Source: Acidisoma sp965199065 (GTDB lineage Bacteria > Pseudomonadota > Alphaproteobacteria > Acetobacterales > Acetobacteraceae). From it: a stretch of 64,000 nucleotides of DNA. A program made the translations under genes and the position numbers. Below are positions 26,968 to 35,264 of this stretch, piece by piece (position 1 is the stretch's first letter; every line of letters begins with the position of its first letter). A model generated the notes under the pieces. That model searched no databases. It saw only the letters and a list, made by a program, of their open reading frames with translations, and was not told where the DNA came from. Location of the stretch: NCBI RefSeq assembly GCF_965199065.1, contig NZ_CBDAQN010000001.1, positions 1,302,001 to 1,366,000 on the forward strand, given 5' to 3'.

Positions 26968-27336
26968 TTAGACCGGCGTGAGCAAGCCGGCCTCTTCGTC
27001 CGTGTAGACGCGGGACCGTGTCAGGAAACGGACGCCCCGGCCGTTTTCGAGCGAAAACATGCCCCCTTTGCCCGGCACCACGTCGATGATGATCTGGGTA
27101 TGCTTCCAGTATTCGAACTGAGAGCGGCTGATGTAGAAGGGCGCCCCCGCGATCTCGCCCAGGAGTACGTCTGAGTCGCCAGTCATGAAGTCGCTGCGGG
27201 GGTAGCACATAGGAGAGGAGCCGTCGCAGCACCCGCCCGATTGGTGAAACAGGATCGGGCCGTTTTCCGCCGTCAGTGCGGCCGCCAATGCTTCGGCGGC
27301 TTCCGTTGCGGTGACCCTGTCGATCTGCATGTCCAT
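26968..27336 (-). CDS. DUF779 family protein
   Basis: A 122-residue cytoplasmic protein of the DUF779 family, recognised by HQSGGCCDGSSPMCYPRSDF near residue 31 and the later SQFEYWKHTQIIIDVVPGKGGMFSLE block. Members usually sit beside aldehyde or alcohol dehydrogenase genes and may bind a metal through the paired cysteines; no biochemical function is firmly known. Here there is no dehydrogenase; instead it follows msrP and a small membrane protein (22 bases) and nearly touches the PaiB-like gene. Confidence 0.88.
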   Translation of the reverse strand: MDMQIDRVTATEAAEALAAALTAENGPILFHQSGGCCDGSSPMCYPRSDFMTGDSDVLLGEIAGAPFYISRSQFEYWKHTQIIIDVVPGKGGMFSLENGRGVRFLTRSRVYTDEEAGLLTPV

Positions 27337-27358
27337 CCCAACTTCCGTGTCCAGGCTT

Positions 27359-27673
27359 TCAGCTTCGCCAGCGACGGGGCCGCGTACGGCTGCCGCGGGG
27401 GCCGGAGAGGTTCACTGCCCCGCCAAAGAAGATCAGCCCGATCGCGGTCGGGGGCAGCCAACCCGGTCGTTCAAGAACCGGCATCGCAACGCTCATCCAG
27501 AGCCAGGGCGACAATCCCTTTTCGATCAGGGTCTGCAACGTCGGCACCCAGCTGCTGTCGACCATGAAGAGAAGGTCCCGCAACGGCGTAACCGGCGGCC
27601 AGAAGGCAGCGATGGCGAAGGCCATCACGAGGAAGGCGGCGGCAAGGACGGAAAGGATACGGGCTGCGATCAC
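27359..27673 (-). CDS. Small membrane protein in the MsrQ position, no histidines
   Basis: A 104-residue membrane protein translationally coupled to msrP: its GTG start overlaps the msrP stop as GTGA. Clear hydrophobic helices lie at about 5-26 and 73-90, with a short hydrophobic patch at 56-64. The tail from residue 91 is strongly basic. In the standard methionine-sulfoxide repair system the msrP partner is MsrQ, a haem b protein of about 200 residues with conserved His ligands. This protein is half that length and contains no histidine at all, so it is not MsrQ. It may anchor MsrP, or be an unrelated envelope protein; I do not recognise the family. Confidence 0.72.
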   Translation of the reverse strand: MIAARILSVLAAAFLVMAFAIAAFWPPVTPLRDLLFMVDSSWVPTLQTLIEKGLSPWLWMSVAMPVLERPGWLPPTAIGLIFFGGAVNLSGPRGSRTRPRRWRS

Positions 27674-28626
27674 ATGAACAGTTTACGCGTCTGCGGCATG
27701 CCAGCATAGAGAGAAGAGACCCACTCGCCGTACCCATTGTAGATTTGCGTGGCGACGATCTGGTCGGTGCCGATCAGCCGTTCCTGCGCCTGGCTCCAGC
27801 GCGGATGAGGTACAGCGGGATTAACATTCGCCCAGAAGCCATATTCGTCCGGCGAAAGCTGTGCCCAGAACGTATCCGGCTGCTTATCGCTAAACGACAC
27901 CTTGACGATCGATTTGCCGGATTTGAAGCCGTATTTCCAGGGCACGACGAGCCGGATCGGTCCGCCGTTCTGCGGCGGCATGGGTTTCCCGTATAAACCG
28001 GTGGCTATGAAGGCGAGCTCGTTGCTCGCCTCCGCGATCGTCAGTCCCTCGAGATAAGGCCAGGGCATGAAGCCGCCCAGGCCCGGCATGACCTTGGGAT
28101 CCTCGTCACTGGTGAAGATCATGTACTTCGCGCTCGAGGTAGGCTTGGCGAGGGCCACCAGTTTCGCCAGCGGAAAGCCGCTCCAGGGCACCGTCATGGC
28201 CCAGGCTTCGACACAGCGATGGCGATAGACCCGTTCCTCGATCTGGACCTGCTTCAGCAGATCGTCGAGGCCGATGGTGAACGGCTTCTCCACCATCCCG
28301 TCGAAGGTGATCGACCAGGGCCGCTGGGGGAAGGCCTGAGCCATCTGCCACAGGTCCTTGTCCGTGCTGAATTCATAGAAGTTGTTGTAGGTTTCGGCGA
28401 CATTAGACGGCGTCAGCGGGCGGCCCGGGTCGAAGCGCATGGCTGAAGCGGGGATGCTGGCGGTCTCGTCAGCGGCAGAGGCCGGGCGGATGCCAGCGAC
28501 ACCCAGGCCTGCAACCGCCCCGGCCGCCGCGAAGGCGCCCATTGCGGACCGGCGGCTGAAGAAGGCGTTTTCGGACGTGACGGCGCGACCCGGCTTATCC
28601 CAACCCCGCAGGCGTGTGATCAGCAT
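27670..28626 (-). CDS. msrP: Periplasmic methionine sulfoxide reductase, molybdopterin subunit
   Basis: MsrP (YedY), 318 residues: a molybdenum-cofactor enzyme that repairs oxidised methionines in periplasmic proteins. The N-terminus carries a Tat signal (SRRSAMGAFAAAGAVAGLGVAG, twin Arg) with cleavage near ASA. The Mo-ligand Cys138 is in YRHRCVEAWAMTVPW. Further family blocks are GFMPWPYLEGL, NGGPIRLVVPWKYGFKS and GFWANVNPAVPHPRWSQA. GGAGGG lies 9 bases before the ATG at 28626. It heads a run with a small membrane protein, DUF779 and a PaiB-like gene. The usual haem partner MsrQ is absent from the visible neighbourhood. Confidence 0.95.
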   Translation of the reverse strand: MLITRLRGWDKPGRAVTSENAFFSRRSAMGAFAAAGAVAGLGVAGIRPASAADETASIPASAMRFDPGRPLTPSNVAETYNNFYEFSTDKDLWQMAQAFPQRPWSITFDGMVEKPFTIGLDDLLKQVQIEERVYRHRCVEAWAMTVPWSGFPLAKLVALAKPTSSAKYMIFTSDEDPKVMPGLGGFMPWPYLEGLTIAEASNELAFIATGLYGKPMPPQNGGPIRLVVPWKYGFKSGKSIVKVSFSDKQPDTFWAQLSPDEYGFWANVNPAVPHPRWSQAQERLIGTDQIVATQIYNGYGEWVSSLYAGMPQTRKLFM

Positions 28627-28712
28627 GACGAAATTCCCTCCGCAATGACCATGAGAGCATACGCGCGAAGAGGGCCAAAGGTTTCATGGCCGCCGGCGTG
28701 CGGCCAGGCGCG

Positions 28713-29504
28713 TCACTCCGGGATCGTGATCTCCATACCGTCATAGGCAGGCTCGAGCCCTCGCGGCAGGTTCCGCATCATCCAGCCCCAGTCCATATCA
28801 TTGCCCATATGTGTCAGGATGGTCCGCTTGGCGCCAAGCCGCGCCGCCCACTCCCGGACCGACGCCAGCGATCCGTGCGTCCGGTGCAGGTCCCGCTGAA
28901 AACAATCGACCATCCATGTATCGACGCCCGCGAGAATCTCCCATGCGGCGTCGTCTAGGTCGACCACATCCGTGCAGTAGGCGAAACGCCCGATCCGAAA
29001 GCCGAGCGTCGTCCCGAATCCATGATCCTGATCGAACACGGTGATGTCCATGCCCGCAAGCGAGACAAGGTCGCCGCTCTTGACCACCTCGGGCTCCAGC
29101 ACGGGGCGGATGAAGCCCGGCGGCCGCCAGGGCAGAAAGGCGTAATCGAACCGCCGCTGCAGCTCGCCCAGCGTATGCGCGTCGCACCGCACCGGGATCG
29201 GCCGGTCGATGATCCGGTTGAGAATGCGGACGTCATCGAGGCCGAGGATGTGATCGGCATGGGAATGCGTGAACAAAATCCCCTCGATCGACGAGATTCC
29301 GTGGTCGATCATCTGCAGCCGCATGTCGGGCGAGGTATCGACGAGGAAGCGGCGCTCATCGTTGCCCTGCACGACGATGCTGGATCGGGTCCGGCGGTTG
29401 CGTCGCTCCGCCGCATCGCAGGCGCCCCAGTCGCCGCGGCCGTCGGCGCCGCCGATGTGCGGCACGCCAGCGGACCCTCCGCAGCCCAGGACGATCGCCT
29501 TCAT
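28713..29504 (-). CDS. Metallo-beta-lactamase-fold hydrolase (PhnP-like)
   Basis: A 263-residue MBL-fold protein. It begins with LGCGGSAGVPHIGG, carries an NRRTRSS segment and the metal motif THSHADHILGLDD, and later HG and LTHMGND. This pattern matches PhnP-type phosphodiesterases, which hydrolyse cyclic phosphoribose or cyclic nucleotides. Sitting directly after tatD and metG, with its ATG overlapping the tatD stop (ATGA), it follows a common alphaproteobacterial order. PhnP proper belongs to phosphonate operons, so the real substrate here is open. Confidence 0.9.
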   Translation of the reverse strand: MKAIVLGCGGSAGVPHIGGADGRGDWGACDAAERRNRRTRSSIVVQGNDERRFLVDTSPDMRLQMIDHGISSIEGILFTHSHADHILGLDDVRILNRIIDRPIPVRCDAHTLGELQRRFDYAFLPWRPPGFIRPVLEPEVVKSGDLVSLAGMDITVFDQDHGFGTTLGFRIGRFAYCTDVVDLDDAAWEILAGVDTWMVDCFQRDLHRTHGSLASVREWAARLGAKRTILTHMGNDMDWGWMMRNLPRGLEPAYDGMEITIPE

Positions 29505-30280
29505 CGGGCAACCGCCTTCGGGTAGAGGCGGCGGAAGTTCGCGGTCGTGAGCGCCGCCAACTCCTCCGGCGATAGCCCCCTCACCTCGGCGAGCTTCGCC
29601 GCGGTGTGCGCGACCCAGGCGGGCTCATTACGCTTGCCGCGATGCGTCGCCGGGGCGAGATAGGGCGCGTCCGTCTCCACCAGAATCCGGTCCGGAGGCA
29701 TGTCCCGCGCGATCTCCCGCAACTCCGTGGACTTCGGAAAGGTCAGGATGCCCGAGAAGCTGACATAGCCGCCCATCGCGATCGCTGCCTCCGCCAATGC
29801 CCGGCCGGAGGAAAAACAATGCAGCAGGAAGTCGAACGGGCCGCCGGCGTCCCGCTCCTCGGCCAGGATCGAGGCGATATCGTCATCAGCATTGCGCGCG
29901 TGGATCGCCAGCGGCACGCCCGCCAGACGAGCCGCCCGGATATGCGCGCGGAAGCCCGCCTGCTGCACGTCATGCGGCGCCGTCTCGTAGAAGTAATCGA
30001 GCCCGCTTTCACCCAGGCCAATGACCTTGGGATGATCCGTCATCGCCGCCAGCACCTCCGGCTCCGGCACCGGCTCCTCATGCGCGTGCTGAGGATGAAT
30101 GCCGACGGAACACCAGAGGCCGGGCTCGTTCTCGACCAGCGCCAGGATGCGGCGAGACTGCTCCAGACTGGTGCCGATCGAGACCATCTCGCCCACGCCC
30201 GCCGCCCTCGCGCGCGCCAGCACGTCCGCGAATTCGACGTCCTTGAAATAGTCCAGATGACAGTGGGAATCGATCAGCAC
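29501..30280 (-). CDS. TatD-family metal-dependent deoxyribonuclease
   Basis: A 259-residue TatD/YcfH-type hydrolase. The metal-binding motif DSHCHLD begins 3 residues after the chosen GTG start; other ligands are in GESGLDYFYE, LAIHARNADDD, LLHCFSSG and VETDAPYLAP, in the usual order. TatD proteins are Mg2+-dependent 3'-exonucleases linked to DNA repair. The frame runs on upstream to 30433, over the end of metG. An ATG at 30358 is a possible longer start, but the GTG at 30280 gives the standard VLIDSHCHLD beginning. The end overlaps the MBL gene by 4 bases. Confidence 0.93.
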   Translation of the reverse strand: MLIDSHCHLDYFKDVEFADVLARARAAGVGEMVSIGTSLEQSRRILALVENEPGLWCSVGIHPQHAHEEPVPEPEVLAAMTDHPKVIGLGESGLDYFYETAPHDVQQAGFRAHIRAARLAGVPLAIHARNADDDIASILAEERDAGGPFDFLLHCFSSGRALAEAAIAMGGYVSFSGILTFPKSTELREIARDMPPDRILVETDAPYLAPATHRGKRNEPAWVAHTAAKLAEVRGLSPEELAALTTANFRRLYPKAVAR

Positions 30281-30344
30281 GGAAGACAATCCATCAAGGA
30301 ACAAGCGGTTCTCTTTGAAAAAAGAGACAAAAACTTCCGTCCGT

Positions 30345-31883
30345 TCATGCAACCTCATCGACGTAGCGCGGGAAAATCCCCTGCGGCGGAGGAAGAACCG
30401 TGCCGTCCGCCAGCGGCTCAGCAAGCGCCGCAAAGCTTCGCGCCTCGGCCGGAACAGCGAGTTGATCGAGCATCCGCGCCATGCTGTCCGGCATGAAAGG
30501 TTGCAGAACCGTGGCGACCGTGCGCATCACCTCCACCAGCACCCGCAGAACGGCGCCCATCCGCACCGCATCCGTCTTCTTCAAAGCCCAGGGCGCCTGA
30601 TGATCGATGTAGGCGTTGGCTGCACGGATCACGCGCCAAGCCTCCTCCAACGCCGAGTGGAAGGCCTGAACCTCAATGGCGTCTCCGAGAAGCTTCGGCA
30701 GTGCCGCCGCCTGATCGAGCAACACAGTGTCGGCTTCGATGAGAGGGACGGGCATCGGCGGCAACCGGCCCTCGCAATTGCGCGCGATCATCGCGAGGCT
30801 GCGCTGCGCCAGATTGCCCAGGTCGTTTGCCAACTCAACGTTGAGGCGGGAGATAAGCGCGCGGCGGCTGAAATCACCATCATTCCCGAAGGGCATCTCG
30901 CGCAGCAGGAAGAAGCGCACCGCGTCCCGGCCAAATTGTTCGATCAAAGCCGACGGCTCGATGACGTTGCCGATCGACTTGCTCATCTTCTCGCCTTCGA
31001 CCGTCCACCAGCCATTGGCGCAGACGCGGCGTGGTGTCGGCAGCCCGGCGGCCATCAGGAAGGCCGGCCAGTAGACGGCATGGAAGCGGATGATGTCCTT
31101 GCCGACCATATGCAGGTCAGCCGGCCAGAAGCCGGCCCGCGGCGCATCCGGGTCAGGGTAACCGGTCGCGGTCAGGTAGTTGGTGAGCGCGTCCAGCCAG
31201 ACATACATGACGTGCTCAGGGTCGCCCGGCACCTCGATGCCCCAGCGAAAGCTCGTGCGGCTGACGGAAAGATCGTTCAGACCCCCGCGTACGAAGCTGA
31301 CGACCTCGTTGCGGCGCGCGCCCGGCCCGATGAAGTCCGGGTTCGCCTCGTAGAAGGCAAGCAACCGATCCTGCCAGGCCGAGAGGCGGAAGAAGTAGGA
31401 CGGCTCGCGCACCCATTCCACCGGCGCACCGGTCGGCGCAATTCTCAAGCCGTGGGCATTGGTGACAAGCTCATCCTCGCCGTAGAAGGCCTCGTCGCGA
31501 ACCGCGTACCAGCCCTCGTAATGGCCAAGGTAGATGTCCCCGGATGCCACGAGCCGGGTCCAGAGCGCAGCGCAGGCGATCTTGTGGCGCGGCTCCGTCG
31601 TGCGGATGAAGTCGTCGTTGGAGATGCCGAGCGCCTCGCTCATCGCGCGGAACTGCCCGGCCACACCGTCGGTGAAGCTCTGCGGGTCGAGCCCCGCATC
31701 CAGCGCCGCCTTCTCGACCTTCTGGCCGTGCTCATCCGTGCCGGTCAGGAAGAATACGTCATGGCCCTCCAGCCGCTTCCAGCGTGCCACGACATCCGCT
31801 GCGAGCGAGGTATAGGCGTGGCCGATATGCGGCGCCCCGTTCACGTAATAGATCGGCGTCGTCACGTAGAATCTGTCGCTCAT
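30345..31883 (-). CDS. metG: Methionyl-tRNA synthetase
   Basis: MetRS of 512 residues, the short form without the C-terminal dimerising tRNA-binding domain. The HIGH-type motif is in YYVNGAPHIGHAY at the N-terminus, with the KMSKS loop EKMSKSIGNVIEP and the WKRLEGHDVFFLTGTDEHGQK block. The ATG at 31883 is fixed by its 4-base overlap (ATGA) with the holB stop and by the immediate family N-terminus SDRFYVTTPIYY. It belongs to the tmk-FKBP-holB-metG-tatD-MBL run. Confidence 0.97.
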   Translation of the reverse strand: MSDRFYVTTPIYYVNGAPHIGHAYTSLAADVVARWKRLEGHDVFFLTGTDEHGQKVEKAALDAGLDPQSFTDGVAGQFRAMSEALGISNDDFIRTTEPRHKIACAALWTRLVASGDIYLGHYEGWYAVRDEAFYGEDELVTNAHGLRIAPTGAPVEWVREPSYFFRLSAWQDRLLAFYEANPDFIGPGARRNEVVSFVRGGLNDLSVSRTSFRWGIEVPGDPEHVMYVWLDALTNYLTATGYPDPDAPRAGFWPADLHMVGKDIIRFHAVYWPAFLMAAGLPTPRRVCANGWWTVEGEKMSKSIGNVIEPSALIEQFGRDAVRFFLLREMPFGNDGDFSRRALISRLNVELANDLGNLAQRSLAMIARNCEGRLPPMPVPLIEADTVLLDQAAALPKLLGDAIEVQAFHSALEEAWRVIRAANAYIDHQAPWALKKTDAVRMGAVLRVLVEVMRTVATVLQPFMPDSMARMLDQLAVPAEARSFAALAEPLADGTVLPPPQGIFPRYVDEVA

Positions 31884-32884
31884 GTCCCTGCCATCAGGCT
31901 CAGCCCGGCCAGCACCGCCTGGCGGCGGTCGAGGGCAAAGCGCTCCGTCTCGTTCTTGATGTCCGTCAGCGCCTGCCATACCGCACCCCAGGACTCAAGG
32001 GAACGTAACGCGAGCAGCCGGGCCTGATGGCTGTCCGGCGTGCCGCGCGCGCCTTGGCGCACCGCGTTCCCGACCGACTGGCGCAGCAGATCCATGAACA
32101 GGCTGAAGCCGGCCTCATCCCGCCCGACGGCATCCGCGACCTCTAGTGCCGCCATGCCTTGGGGTAACGCGGCCACCACGCGCGCGACCTGGGCGGCCAT
32201 TGCCGGACCGTCGCCTTCGGCCAGGACCAGCGCCCGGCCGATCGACCCCTCGCCCAGCGCCGCCATCTGCGCGCGCTCTGTCGGCGGCAGTTCCGGAAGA
32301 TACCGGGCGAGCAGCGTCTCCACCGTCTCCAGGCTGAGCGGCGAGAGCCTCAGGCGGCGGCACCGGCTGCGGATCGTCGCGGGCAGCAGCCCCGGCGCGT
32401 GGCACACCAGCAGCAGGAGCGCCCCGGCTGGCGGCTCCTCCAGCAGCTTGAGCAGCGCATTCGCCGCGTTCGGGTTCATGTCCTCGGCACCGTCGACGAT
32501 GACGACCCGCCCGCCGCCCTCGCCTGCGGTTCGACGAAGAAACTGCGTGACCTCCCGCACCTCGTCGACGACGATCTCCCGCCGCATGCGCTTGGTCTTC
32601 TCGTCGGCGCTGCGCTCGACGGTCATCAGCCCCGCATGGGTGCCGGCGGCGATCCGCCGGAACACAGGGTCGGCCGGGTCCATGTCCAGACTGTCACCCG
32701 GCTTGCGGCCGGCGAGCAGCCCGCGGGCGAGACGATACGCAAGCGTCGCCTTGCCGATGCCGTGGGTGCCGGTGATCAGCCACGCATGGTGCAACCGGCC
32801 GCTGGCGCGCGCCTGGGACCAGATCCGCTCGGCCGCTTCATGGCCAAGCAGATCCGGATTGGCGCGCGGCTCTAGGCGCGTCAG
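31880..32884 (-). CDS. holB: DNA polymerase III delta-prime subunit, probable CTG start
   Basis: Clamp-loader delta-prime, about 334 residues. The Walker-A-like GTHGIGKATLAYRLA is at about 39-53; VIVDGAEDMNPNAANALLKLLEEPP and TIRSRCRRLRLSPL (the SRC motif) follow. The family N-terminus PRANPDLLGHEAAER-IW lies upstream of the first TTG (32794), but no ATG, GTG or TTG precedes it in frame. A CTG at 32882-32884 overlaps the FKBP stop as CTGA, just where a coupled start is expected, so I use it. The alternative, TTG at 32794, would remove 30 conserved-looking residues. It lies between FKBP and metG. Confidence 0.88.
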   Translation of the reverse strand: MTRLEPRANPDLLGHEAAERIWSQARASGRLHHAWLITGTHGIGKATLAYRLARGLLAGRKPGDSLDMDPADPVFRRIAAGTHAGLMTVERSADEKTKRMRREIVVDEVREVTQFLRRTAGEGGGRVVIVDGAEDMNPNAANALLKLLEEPPAGALLLLVCHAPGLLPATIRSRCRRLRLSPLSLETVETLLARYLPELPPTERAQMAALGEGSIGRALVLAEGDGPAMAAQVARVVAALPQGMAALEVADAVGRDEAGFSLFMDLLRQSVGNAVRQGARGTPDSHQARLLALRSLESWGAVWQALTDIKNETERFALDRRQAVLAGLSLMAGT

Positions 32885-33309
32885 TTCGCGCCGAGAAGCT
32901 GGATGTCGAAGATCAGCGTGGCGCCGGGAGGGATGACGCCGCCGGCGCCCTGGTCGCCGTAGGCCTGGTCGGGCGGGATGATCAGCGTGCGCGTGCCGCC
33001 GACATGCATTCCGGCAACCCCGGCGTCCCAGCCGGGAATGACCTGCTGATCCTCCAGCACGAAGCTGAACGGGGTGTTGCGGTCATAGGAGCTGTCGAAC
33101 TTCGCGCCCTTCTGGCCGTTCTGGTAGAGCCAGCCCGTGTATTGCACGACGACGGTCTGGCCGGCCTGGGGCTGCGGCCCGGTGCCGACGACGCTGTCGT
33201 GATACATCACGCCGTCGGGCAATGTCGAAAAGCCTGCCGGTGCGGCAGAGGCGGAAGCAGTGACGGCCATCAGCAAAACTCCTGCGAGCGGCATAAGAAA
33301 GCGGCGCAT
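32881..33309 (-). CDS. Exported FKBP-type peptidyl-prolyl isomerase
   Basis: A 142-residue FK506-binding-protein isomerase with a Sec signal peptide (MRRFLMPLAGVLLMAVTASASAA), so it acts on periplasmic protein folding. The FKBP domain is complete: VVVQYTGWLYQNG, FDSSYDRNTPFSFVL, VIPGWDAGVAGMHVGGTRTLIIPP, YGDQGAGGVIPPGATLIFDIQLL. The ATG at 33309 is preferred over a TTG two codons earlier. It sits between tmk and holB, an odd insertion since those two are usually adjacent, and its stop overlaps the proposed holB start. Confidence 0.93.
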   Translation of the reverse strand: MRRFLMPLAGVLLMAVTASASAAPAGFSTLPDGVMYHDSVVGTGPQPQAGQTVVVQYTGWLYQNGQKGAKFDSSYDRNTPFSFVLEDQQVIPGWDAGVAGMHVGGTRTLIIPPDQAYGDQGAGGVIPPGATLIFDIQLLGAN

Positions 33310-33318
33310 GGGCAAGAC

Positions 33319-33987
33319 CTATCCTGTCGTGAGGGAAGCCGAAAGCCAGGCGCGGAGCTGTGCCACCACATCCGGGCGCACACTGTCCAGGGCCCGGCCC
33401 GCATCGATGATGATCGTGGCGCCCGGCTTGGCCTCCGCCTGCTCCAGGAAGGCGCCACGAACACGCTCATGAAAGTCGAGGTCGAGCGCCTCGAACCGGC
33501 CCTCATCGGCCTTCGTGGCGCTCAGCCGCTGCCTGCTGCGCCGGACGCCTGTGCCGGCGTCCACATCCATCAGCACCGTGAGGTCCGGCCAGACGTCGTC
33601 CACGAAGATGCGGTGCAGGTCGCGGATGAGCGCCAGCGGCAGCCCACGGCCGGCGCCCTGGTAGGCGAGCGTGGAGCCGACGAAACGATCGCACAGCACG
33701 ATCCTGCCCGCCGCCAGCGCCGGCCGGATGACGCGCTTCACATGCTGCACCCGCGCCGCCGTCATCAGCAGCAACTCGGAGCCCTGATCCCACACCGATC
33801 CCGCGGCGGCGAGCAGCAGGGCGCGGAGTTCCAGCCCCTCGGGCGTGCCGCCCGGCTCCCGCGTGGTGAGGACATCGAGCCCGTCGGCCACGAGAGCCTC
33901 GGCGACGGCGGACAGCGCGCTGCCTTTGCCCGCACCGTCCCCGCCCTCGAAGACGATGAATCGGCCCCGCGCTTCAACTCCGGGCAT
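33319..33987 (-). CDS. tmk: Thymidylate kinase
   Basis: Phosphorylates dTMP to dTDP. 222 residues with the P-loop FEGGDGAGKGSA (about 13-24), the TREPGGTPEG nucleotide-binding stretch, DRFVGSTLAYQGAGRG, and a LID-like region RSRQRLSATKADEGRFE. The ATG directly abuts the dac stop with no gap, and FKBP starts 9 bases after its stop. tmk next to holB is the classical arrangement; here an FKBP gene separates them. Confidence 0.96.
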   Translation of the reverse strand: MPGVEARGRFIVFEGGDGAGKGSALSAVAEALVADGLDVLTTREPGGTPEGLELRALLLAAAGSVWDQGSELLLMTAARVQHVKRVIRPALAAGRIVLCDRFVGSTLAYQGAGRGLPLALIRDLHRIFVDDVWPDLTVLMDVDAGTGVRRSRQRLSATKADEGRFEALDLDFHERVRGAFLEQAEAKPGATIIIDAGRALDSVRPDVVAQLRAWLSASLTTG

Positions 33988-35235
33988 TTAAGCGCCCGTG
34001 ATGAAATGGCGCAGCCGGGCGAGTGCGCGTCCGGGAAGCCCGAGCCGCCGGACATCCGTCATCGCGACAAGCTGCGCCCCTGTCGCGGCCTGCCCGCTCG
34101 GGATGCCGGGGCCGGTCACGTTGATCTGCCCGATCACCTGCCCTGCCGTGATAGGGGCCGGGATCGGCGCCGGATAATCCACGGCGACCTTCACCGTGTT
34201 CTGCCAGCCCATCGGCATGGTCACGACAGCCGGCTGCGGCACCGTCAGCCCGACCATAGGGGCCTCGCCAAGCCAGACCGGCGCCTGCGTCACCTGGGCG
34301 CCGGCGGCGAACAGCTGCACGTCCTGGAAGCTGTTGAAGGCCCAGTCCATCAGCCGCTTCGACTCCGTGACGCGGGAATCCCAGCTCGGCAACCCGTTCA
34401 GCACCACGATGACGCGCCGGTAGTTGCGCTCGGTCGTGCCGGCCAGGGAGTAGCCGCCCTCTTCGGTATGGCCGGTCTTGAGCCCGTCGCCGAGCCCTGC
34501 GGTTACCAGCGGGTTCCGGTTCATCTGATTGATCTTGTTGTAGGCGAAGCTCTGCTCGCCCGCGTAATGGTAATACTCCGGGAAGTCGCGGATGATGTGT
34601 TCGCTGAGCGTCGCGATGTCCCGCACCGACATGAAGTGGCCGTCCGCCGGCCAGCCCGAGGCGTTGAGGAAGTGCGAGTGGGTCATCCCGAGCTTCGCCG
34701 CCGCGGCATTCATCATGGTCGCGAAATTGTCCTCGGTTCCGCCGATGCCCTCGGCGAGCGCCACGGCTGCATCGTTCCCGGAGTCGACGAAGATGCCGCG
34801 GATGAGGTCCTCGATCGTCACGTTCGTGCCGACCTGCACGAACATCCGCGAGCCGCCCATGTGCCAGGCGTGTTCGCTGATGAGGAAGGTTTGGCCGAGC
34901 CGCAGCTTGCCTTCCTTCAATTGCTGGAAGGTGATGTAGATCGTCATGAGCTTGGTCAGGGACGACGGCGGGCTGGGGGTGTCCGGGTCTTTGGTCAGCA
35001 GGACGGCGCCGGTATTGAAGTCGATGACGATGGCATGGGTCGCCACGGTGTCCACCGGCCCGATCGGCGTTTCGGCCGGGCTGGAAACGACGGCCGTGGA
35101 TGCGCCTGGGCCACCTTCGTCGCCCGATGGGGTAGCGCCCGCCTCCGGCGCGTGCCGCCGCTTCGCCCACGCCGGCAACGCACTGAGGCTGGCGACGCCA
35201 GCGCCCACGAAAAGCAAGACTCGGCGTGTATTCAT
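33988..35235 (-). CDS. D-alanyl-D-alanine carboxypeptidase (DacC/DacF type)
   Basis: Low-molecular-mass penicillin-binding protein of 415 residues that trims the terminal D-Ala from peptidoglycan stem peptides. A signal peptide (to about PAWA, 24) leads to a periplasmic S11 peptidase domain with all three motifs: Ser92-x-x-Lys95 (SLTK), Ser152-Gly-Asn154 and Lys253-Thr-Gly255. A PBP5-type C-terminal beta domain follows (from about 310), and the end may be a membrane-associating helix (RRLGLPGRALARLRHFI). The ATG at 35235 fits the signal peptide; GGAAG lies just upstream. It is flanked by rlpA and tmk. Confidence 0.95.
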   Translation of the reverse strand: MNTRRVLLFVGAGVASLSALPAWAKRRHAPEAGATPSGDEGGPGASTAVVSSPAETPIGPVDTVATHAIVIDFNTGAVLLTKDPDTPSPPSSLTKLMTIYITFQQLKEGKLRLGQTFLISEHAWHMGGSRMFVQVGTNVTIEDLIRGIFVDSGNDAAVALAEGIGGTEDNFATMMNAAAAKLGMTHSHFLNASGWPADGHFMSVRDIATLSEHIIRDFPEYYHYAGEQSFAYNKINQMNRNPLVTAGLGDGLKTGHTEEGGYSLAGTTERNYRRVIVVLNGLPSWDSRVTESKRLMDWAFNSFQDVQLFAAGAQVTQAPVWLGEAPMVGLTVPQPAVVTMPMGWQNTVKVAVDYPAPIPAPITAGQVIGQINVTGPGIPSGQAATGAQLVAMTDVRRLGLPGRALARLRHFITGA

Positions 35236-35264
35236 GAGGCGCTTCCGTTCTGAGCCCGCCGGGC

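Noticed and set aside
30315..32027. 570-codon plus-strand frame over metG
   Set aside because: metG is intact on the minus strand; the overlapping frame shows no motif.
33004..35253. 749-codon plus-strand open frame over FKBP, tmk and dac
   Set aside because: It covers three recognisable genes on the other strand and has the low-complexity Arg/His/Gly composition of a shadow frame.
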